Positions 37,501 through 64,000 of a stretch of 64,000 bases of DNA are shown here, in pieces; the stretch's first letter is position 1; each line of letters opens with the position of its first letter. This stretch comes from Haematobia irritans (Eukaryota; Arthropoda; Insecta; Diptera; Muscidae). The stretch covers positions 68,422,669-68,486,668 of the forward strand of contig NC_134397.1 in NCBI RefSeq assembly GCF_050003625.1, read 5' to 3'. The position numbers and the translations under genes are program-made. The notes under the pieces were generated by a model, which had not been told where the DNA came from, did not search any database, and saw only the letters and a program-made list of their open reading frames with translations.

Positions 37501-38039
37501 TCTTTGGATGTGTCTCTCTCCATCTGGTGGGACAATATGTCTAAAAATGTCTCAAAAAAATTTGTATTGATGGTACACGATTGATTTCTTTGTAAAAAAT
37601 TGGTGGCATGTTGGGAAAAAATTCCTATTGCGTACTTGTTATTAACCCAACAAATAAATTTTTGATATTGCGACCAGGTTTGCATTATTGGCATTTGTTT
37701 TCTTTAGCATTTCGAAAGAATTTATTTAATGTCATGCACCTGCAAAAAACACTGTTTTTTTTATAAGCGGAAGTAAGCAAATTTGGGTCCGAAGCATTGA
37801 ATTTTACAGTGGATTGCCATACTGCGGAAGACACTTTTTTTAATGCATCCGCATTATTATTTTCCCGTTAGTTGTTCAGATGTGATGCTATTTCATTATT
37901 TCGAATTTAATTTTTAAAATATGAGGGAAAAAAAACAAAAATTTTCTTAACATTTTCTACTTTTAGGTCTTTATATGGGCGTTTATAATAATACTAGTAA
38001 ATATTTTAACGCAAATTTCCCGTCCATCTCTACACTTAA
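34521..38039. other. AT-rich region without recognised gene
   Basis: 3.5 kb of mostly non-repeated DNA. From about 34830 to 37720 the plus strand is T/TTTG-rich; seen on the minus strand this resembles long insect 3' UTRs. A distal 3' UTR of ANKS1 or of another minus-strand gene is possible but unproved. No domain could be read in the ORFs at 34870, 35964, 36579 or 37482. Confidence 0.4.
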
Positions 38040-38690
38040 TTGGATCCTAGGATTTTAACCTTCCCTTAAGGATTTTGGTATTTATTCCGAGCCAAAGATG
38101 AGGCTTCTTTAAAATAAAGAAATTTTTTAGGGACCTCCCTGGCTTTAAATCTAGGATCGATAAAATTAAAAGATTTCATTTATCAAATTTACATTCTCTT
38201 TCGCGGTTTGTTAATAAAGGTACTCACGTAAAAACAAATGCCAGTTTAAAAATCCAAATTATAACGGAAACTTCAAAGTAAAAAATGTTTTCTTAATTCA
38301 AAAAAAAAAAAGAAACTTTAAACCAAAGACGCTAAATCCTCAAAATAAGTCTTAGCCTATATTTGAAGCGTTTTCATCTTAAATCTAAAGTTTCAATATT
38401 TCAGTTGATTTAAGGCTAATTTCTTTAAATCAAATATGTATTTCTTTACTTTAAGGCAAATTAGCCTTAGTTCAAAGACATTCGACTTTAACGGAGGGAC
38501 GCAAATTTACAAAATTCGTGTCCTAAATTTAATGAAAAAAAATTTTAAGCAAAGACTATAAACTTTATTTTAATTAAAATTTCATTATTTGAAAGAAATT
38601 TGTCCTTAATATTTTGTAAATTTCGCATTCTAAAATTTAGGTTGCGTAATCTATAATATCACGTAAATATTGTTTTCAGTATAGGAAGCA
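38040..38690 (+). mobile_element. MITE family related to CACTCAAAAAAA, uninterrupted copy
   Basis: Parallels 39889-41736 (GGATTTTGGTATT.ATTCCGAGCC, GGTACTCACGTA, CCAGTTTAAAAATCC, ATATCACGTA). It contains the unoccupied version of the site used by the family C DINE at 40113. Confidence 0.65.
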
Positions 38691-38759
38691 TTTTTGCATG
38701 TACATTAAAAGTAATGACGTAGGAAGATCTTCCCATTTTTTTGTTGGGACATGAAGTTC

Positions 38760-39290
38760 TTACTATACTGAAAAAATATGTCCTTAAAAAATGCGAATGC
38801 GAATTTAGCTTGGCATATAATACGCATTTCTTTAATATAAAGTCCAAAAGCCGATAAACTGTTCAACGAAGCCGTTTTGTCCTTATAGTTAAGAGATTCA
38901 AATTAAAATTGGATATCCTAACATGAAAACAAAAATTCATTTGACTATGGTCAACTTGTCTTTAATATTTCTGAAAATTTTTCAAAATAATTAAATCGTC
39001 TTTTATCGCCATCTTGACTACAAAGCAAAAAAGCGTTTAAAAATAGGAGAAGTTTTTCAGCACTTTATTTAAAAATTTGAAACATAGCAAAATTTCAACC
39101 TTGTTTCCTAGAATCCTGGAATCAAAATTGTTTCCTAGAATCAAGTGCACAAAACTTAAGTGTAAAATAGAATTGTGGCTTAAATTGGTCCTTGCTTCAA
39201 TTCTCCTCTTCTTTGGCTTGGAATCAATACCAAAGTCATTAGTGTAAAGACAAAATCTTTGGAATCGGACATAGTTGTTATTAAGTGAAC
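38760..39290 (+). mobile_element. CACTGAAAAA MITE, decayed copy
   Basis: Starts with TACTGAAAAAATATGTCC and follows the family order (CATTTCTTTAATATAAAG, TTGACTACAAAGCAAAA, GGCTTGGAATCAATACC). Ends near 39285. Confidence 0.55.
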
Positions 39291-39378
39291 GAAATTTGCA
39301 GTTGTTGTGTAATTTTATGATACTTGAAAGATAGTTATGGGCGAATGTAACCCCAGACTAGGATTAGCATCATGCATA

Positions 39379-39722
39379 GGTTAGGTTAGGTGGCAGCCCG
39401 ATGTATCAGGCTCACTTAGACTATTCAGTCCATTGTGATACCACATTGGTGAACTTCTCTCTTATCACTGAGTGCTGCCCGATTCCATGTTAAGCTCAAT
39501 GACAAGGGACCTCCTTTTTATAGCCGAGTCCGAACGGCATTCTACATTGCAGTGAAACCACTTAGAGAAGCTTTGAAACCCTCAAAAATGTCACCAGCAT
39601 TACTGAGGTGGGATAATCCACCGCTGAAAAACTTCTTGGTGTTCGGTCGAAGCAGGAATCGAACCCACGACCTTGTGTATGCAAGGCGGACATGCTAACC
39701 ATTGCACCATGGTGGCTCCCTT
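39379..39722 (-). mobile_element. tRNA-headed SINE, full length, with target duplication
   Basis: Flanked by GCATCATGCAT (39368-39378 and 39723-39733). It has the same head and body as the copy at 34188 plus about 25 bp (GAACGGCATTCTACATTGCA) absent there. Head: GTGGGTTCGATTCCTGCTTC on the minus strand. Confidence 0.9.
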
Positions 39723-39888
39723 GCATCATGCATGAAAATGCCAAGAGATAAGAGAATGAAAACTCCAAGTGCCTGGTGCAATAAGCAAGGTCGATGCAGG
39801 ACTTAAACTTAGAAAATTTAAGAGCAGAGCGGGGTATTCTACTTTTATAATTTTATTTACTACATGCAAGTACAGTTAGTTACAAATC

Positions 39889-41736
39889 TGTACACTCAAA
39901 AAAAAAGTTTATTTGGATTCTTTTAAGGATTTTGGTATTGATTCCGAGCCAAAGATGCGACTTCTTTAAAATAAAAAAATCTTTAGCGACATATCTGGCT
40001 TTAAATCTAGGACCAATAAAATTAAAATTAGGATACAGATCTCATTTATCAAATTTTCATTCTCTTTTCGCGGTTTATTAATAAAGGTACTCACGTACAA
40101 ACAAATGCCAGTTTAACAAGTAAGGAAAGTCTAAAGTCGGGCGGGGCCGACTATATTATACCCTGCACCACTTTATAGATCTAAATTTTCGATACCATAT
40201 CACATCTGTCAAATGTGTTGGGTGCTATATATAAAGGTTTGTCCCAAATATATACATTTAAATATCACTCGATTTGGACAGAATTTGATAGACTTTTACA
40301 AAATCTATAGACTCAAAATTTAAGTCGGCTAATGGACACAATGTTAGTAAAAAAATATGGGAAACATTTAAATCTGAAGCAATCTTAAGGAAACTTCGCA
40401 AAAGTTTATTTATGATTTATCGCTCGATATATATGTATTAGAAGTTTAAGAAAATTAGAGTCATTTTTTCAACTATTCGACTAAGCAGTGGCGATTTTAC
40501 AAGGAAAATGTTGGTATTTTGACCATTTTTGTCGAAATCAGAAAAACATATATATGGGAGCTATATCTAAATCTGAACCGATTTCAACCAAATTTGGCAC
40601 GCATAGCAACAATGCTAATTCTACTCCGTGTGCAAAATTTCAACTAAATCGGAGTAAAAGATTGGCCTCTGTGGTCATATGAGTGTAAATCGGGCGAAAG
40701 CTATATATGGGAGTTATATCTAAATCTGAACCGATTTCCACCAAATTTGACACGCATAGCTATAATGCTAATTCTACTCCCTGTGCAAAATTTCAACTAA
40801 ATCGGAGCAAAAAATTGGCCTCTGTGGACAAAGGAGTGTAAATCGGGCGAAAGCTATATATGGGAGCTATATCTAAATCTGAACCGATTTGGATGATATT
40901 TTGCAAGTTTTTCGAGACTCATAAAATATTGGGATGTTCGGAATTTGAGGAAGATCGTTGATATACACGCCAATTATGACCAGATCGGTGAAAAATATAT
41001 ATGGCAGCTATATCTAAATCTGAACCGATTTTTTCCAAAATCAATAGGGATCGTCTTTGAGCCGAAACAGGACCCCATACCAAATTTTAGGTCAATCGGA
41101 CTAAAACTGCGAGCTGTACTTTGCACACAAAAATACATCAACAGACAGACAGACGGACAGACAGACAGACGGACATCGCTAAATCGACTCAGAATTTAAT
41201 TCTAAGACGATCGGTATACTAAACGATGGGTCTCTGACTTTTCCTTCTTGGCGTTACATACAAATGCACAAACTTATTATACCCTGTACCACAGTAGTGG
41301 TGAAGGGTATAAAAATCCAAATTATAGCGGATACCTCAAAGTAAAAATGTTTTTTTAATTAAAAAAAAACTTTATACCAAAGATGCTAAATCCTGAAAAT
41401 AAGTCTTAGCCTATATTTGAAGCCTTTTTATCTTAAATCTAAAGATTCAATATTTCAGTTAATATAAGGACGATTTCTTTAAATCAAAAATGTGTTTCTT
41501 TATTTTAAGGGAAATTTTCCTTAGTTCAAAGACGTGCGATTTTAACGGAGGGACGCAAATTTACAACATATGTGTCCTAAATTTAATAACAAAAATTTTT
41601 TAAGTAAAGATTATAAACTTTGTTTCAATTAAAATGTCATTATTTTAAAGAAATTTGTCCTTAATATTTTGTAAATTGCGCATTCTAAAATTTAAGTTGC
41701 ATAATCTTTAATATCACGTATATATTTTTTTGCAGT
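39889..41736 (+). mobile_element. CACTCAAAAAAA MITE split by a family C DINE
   Basis: Starts TACACTCAAAAAAAAAGTTT and ends ATATTTTTTTGCAGTG. Interrupted at 40113-41318. Without the insert it is about 640 bp. Confidence 0.68.
40113..41318 (+). mobile_element. DINE/Helentron-like element, family C
   Basis: Starts AACAAGTAAGGAAAGTCTAA and ends GAAGGGTATAAAA. It has a palindromic 5' part (GGGCGGGGCCGAC), body units with GGGAGCTATATCTAAATCTG, a (GACA/GACG)n stretch (41139-41172) and GCTAAATCGACTCAGAATTT as in families A and B. Compared with the empty paralogous site near 38241 there is no target duplication. Confidence 0.8.
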
Positions 41737-41742
41737 GAAGGG

Positions 41743-42589
41743 TTACTATTTATGTGCATAATATACACGAGTTTCGGGAAATATGTCGCGATCTGTGTAC
41801 ATTTTTCTTTACAAACGAACGAAATTTAAGATAAACAAAGTTTTTTTTTTCAAAATTAAATAAAAAAAAAATAAAAAAAAAAAAAAACATTAACAACAAT
41901 ATATAATCATTGCATCGCTTGTCTTAAATTCGTTATTGTTTCGTGGGGGATTTTCGTTTGTCTAAAAGTTCGTTTCGTACGGAAAAAAGCACCTTTTCTT
42001 TGGATGTAGACTAAAACCGTCGGCTTGCCTCAATTTATCCTTAAGTTGGGTTTTTTACCCAATAGACATTTTTTTATCTAGAATAAAATAAGCTAAAAAA
42101 ATCTAAAACTTAAATGTAAATTAGACTATGTTATATCAACACTGAAAGAAGATTTTTCTTTTGTATGGAACAAAATTTTAGACAAACGAATTGTATCATC
42201 TAACAAAGTTTGTTAGATAGTTTCGTTTGTTCAAAATTTCATTCCGCATGAAGGCATGTTGTTTTTGGTGGGAATATAAGAGTAATATAAATTTTTTCTT
42301 ATCAAAAATTTTTTAAAAATGTTATTGTTTTCTTACCCTTAAATATATTCCTAATTAATAAGAAATTTTGAATACTACGAAAAAGTTCGCGTACACCAAT
42401 TGGGCGGTATTTGTAAAAATTTCCTCAACATTGTCCAAATTTTCAATAATGACGAATGAAGTGGGTCTATATGAATAGGGGTTCTAAAAAAACATAAAAA
42501 GAAATATGGGGAGAGACAGAGAGAAGAGAGAGATAGATAGGTAAGAAGATGATTTCACGCATGTATCATGAATAAGGGATAATCGCAAA
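41743..42589. other. AT-rich intergenic DNA
   Basis: No gene. A short inverted-repeat element may lie at about 41960-42260 (TTCGTTTCGTACGGAAAAAA and an AAATTTCATTCCGCATGAA-like end). A (GAGA)n stretch lies at 42512-42535. Confidence 0.35.
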
Positions 42590-43238
42590 CAAAAAAAAAA
42601 ATAATAAACATCCAATATCATGCATTTCTCTCTACGGCAGTGTAATAGCGGAAATAAAGATGAACATCATTTTTGTATTTGATTGTTTCAAGCTCAACTT
42701 AAAAATATTCATTTAATATACAATTCTTATATCAAGTCAATTCTTGTCATTCCATAATTTTTGCTTTACAAACATTGTGCATTTGGAAAACCCGTAAAAA
42801 AATTGTGCATAAAAAATTCCTTTTTGGTAAAAAATTGTCTCAAGTTATTTTATGTTCTATTTTTGCTATTGCTATAAATGTTCTTGGTTTTTATATTAAA
42901 AAAAACTGTTTTTTGTGCTATGTATTTCAAAATTTGTTATTATGGTATTCTTGTTATTCAACTGTTTCACTTTCAGTATCTTTAATTATATTGGAATAAA
43001 AAATTGTAACTTTTTTCATTCACCCTTACTACAGGGACTAGAATCGTTTTCGGTTAATTTTGTTTTGCTAAATCTTCTGGTTATTGGTCTATTGACTTAA
43101 ATCTATATTATCTTAGATTTCTTTTAGTTGTTAGTATTTATTTTAGTTTAAACTTTTTATATTTTGTGGTTTATTTTATTTTCTTACAATAAAAACAAAT
43201 TATTTTTAAAAGTCTTTGAAATTAGTTTTTTGGTCATC
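42590..43238 (-). other. Probable 3' UTR of ANKS1
   Basis: AT-rich non-repeat sequence directly after the stop codon. Read on the minus strand it is A-rich with several AATAAA or near-AATAAA signals (for example near 43172 and 43135). No coding potential was recognised. The true cleavage site cannot be decided by eye. The small plus-strand ORFs here are AT-rich noise. Confidence 0.5.
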
Positions 43239-62572
<19,334 letters not shown>

Positions 62573-63356
62573 CTGTTAGGTAGAGAAAAGGAAAAATAGT
62601 TAAGTTGCAGGAAAAGTAATTTCTAATGTAATTAAAAGTTTGTATGAAGTTATTTCCTTAATTTAATTATAAGATTATTACTAAAGCAAACCAATATATG
62701 TTCTATCGTCTTTAAAATAAAGGGTTAAAAGAAATATCATATTTTTGAATGTTTGTTTGCTTTTGTAGTCAAAATAAAAAGATTTAACAAACTTAAAGTC
62801 AGTTTCTTTAAGTTTGAAGAATTTTTCAGAATTATTAAATCCACGTTGACCTTAGTCAAACAAAATTTTCTTCAATGTAAAGATACCCATTTTTAAGTCG
62901 AAGCACTTAACTATAAGGACAACAGGACTTCATAGAAAAGTTTGTAGACTTTATGACAAGGAAACAAACCTTATATCAGCGAAATATGTCTTCTATGCTA
63001 AGCACAATTAGCATTCGTATTTTAAGCACAATAAAACTTTGGCCACTATTTTTTCAGTGTAGCATTAAATCTACTCTGAACAAACTTTTGATCTATTATA
63101 AAAGATTATGTACCCTAAATTTTAGGACACTCAATTTACAAAATATTGAGGACAAATTGTTTTAAAATAAAGAAGTTGTATTTATTTTTCATTAAATTTA
63201 AATTTGAAATGTGCGCCTCTCCCTTAAAGTCGTAAATAAGGCAAATTTTCCTTAAAGTAATGAAAAGAATTTTTGATTTTAAGAAATAATATTGAATCTT
63301 TAAATTTAAGATAAAACGCTACAAATCTATGCTAAAACTTATTTAGTTTTCTAAAT
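62573..63356. other. ANKS1 intron upstream of exon A, MITE remnants
   Basis: 62690-63058 is an inverted CACTGAAAAA MITE remnant ending ACTATTTTTTCAGTG before TA. 63110-63350 resembles the 38040/39889 MITE family inverted. No exon recognised. Confidence 0.5.
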
Positions 63357-64000
63357 TTTTTTATACCCTACATCATAGGATGGGGGTATATTAACTTTGT
63401 CATTCCGTTTGTAACACATCGAAATATTGCTCTAAGACCCCATAAAGTATATATATTCTGGGTCGTGGTGAAATTCTGAGTCGATCTAAGCATGTCGGTC
63501 CGTCCGTCCGTCCGTCTGTTGAAATCACGATAACTTCCGAACGAAACAAGCTATCGACTTGAAACTTGGCACAAGTAGTTGTTATCGATGTAGGTCGTCC
63601 GTCCGTCTGTTGAAATCACGATAACTTCCGAACGAAACAAGCTATCGACTTGAAACTTGGCACAAGTAGTTGTTATCGATGTAGGTCGGATGGTATTGAA
63701 AATGGGCCATATCGGTCTACTTTTACGTATAGCCCCCATATAAAGGGACCCTCAGATTTGGCTTGTAGAGCCTCTAACAGAAGCATATTTCATCCGATCC
63801 GGCTGAAATTTGGTATATGGTGTTGGTATATGGTCTCTAACAACCATGCAAAAATTGGTCCATATCGGTCCACTTTTACGTATAGCCTCCATATTAACGG
63901 ACCCCCAAATTTGGCTTGCGATTGCTCTAAAAGAAGCAAATTTCATCCGATCAGGCTGAAATTTGGTACATGGTGTTGGTATATGGTCTCTAACAACCAT
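63357..64000 (-). mobile_element. DINE/Helentron-like element, family A, runs off the window
   Basis: Inverted copy starting TTTTTTATACCCTACATCAT, with (GTCC)n at 63498-63515, a 91-bp tandem duplication (63505-63595 and 63596-63686) and at least two body units. The 5' end lies beyond 64000. Confidence 0.8.

Overview
This is a eukaryotic window, very probably from a muscid fly of the stable-fly/horn-fly/house-fly group. The reasons are AT-rich sequence with short introns carrying standard GT..AG sites, a 3' gene portion with an insect-type ANKS1 protein, mariner copies of the irritans subfamily and DD37E type, tRNA-headed SINEs, and a very high density of DINE/Helentron-like elements ending in GGGTATAAAA. 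The species is an inference.

One protein-coding gene is well supported. It is the 3' part of an ANKS1-family gene (ankyrin-repeat, twin-SAM and PTB adaptor; Drosophila CG4393 as I recall it) on the minus strand. Ten exons from 62572 down to 43239 join in one continuous frame (1056 residues plus stop, all splice phases consistent). They encode a proline- and serine-rich linker, SAM1, SAM2, a PTB domain and a short C-terminal tail. The ankyrin-repeat exons must lie beyond 64000. The introns between exons B/C, G/H and I/J are full of transposable elements.

The rest is mostly a nested transposon landscape. From the left: 1-5318 holds two head-to-head copies of a TA-type DNA transposon, the second interrupted by a DINE; 6715-8906 a SINE and a long DINE; 9349-11447 a fold-back element whose left arm carries a hAT-like MITE; 11594-11835 a piggyBac-like MITE; 12094-13012 a short TIR element with a divergent tRNA-like pair; 14555-16212 a DINE; 17324-19759 a three-level nest; 21374-24416 DINEs with a broken mariner; 26431-26663 a second piggyBac-like MITE; 26703-28004 a nearly intact DD37E transposon; 28562-31004 two DINE families back to back; 32445-34508 DINE and MITE fragments and a SINE; 34830-37720 very AT-rich sequence with no recognised gene; 38040-41742 MITEs, a SINE and a third DINE family inserted without target duplication. 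From 43239 rightwards lies the ANKS1 gene.

The most interesting material is in the repeats: TA-flanked transposons that carry a divergent pair of tRNA-like units, one of which closely matches the head of the local SINE; a paralogous empty site for a Helentron-like element; a 152-bp near-perfect palindrome followed by a second orientation switch; and a 153-bp tandem-repeat period shared by two DINE families, which creates long spurious ORFs on both strands. No virus, toxin, CRISPR array or bacterial-type operon is visible.
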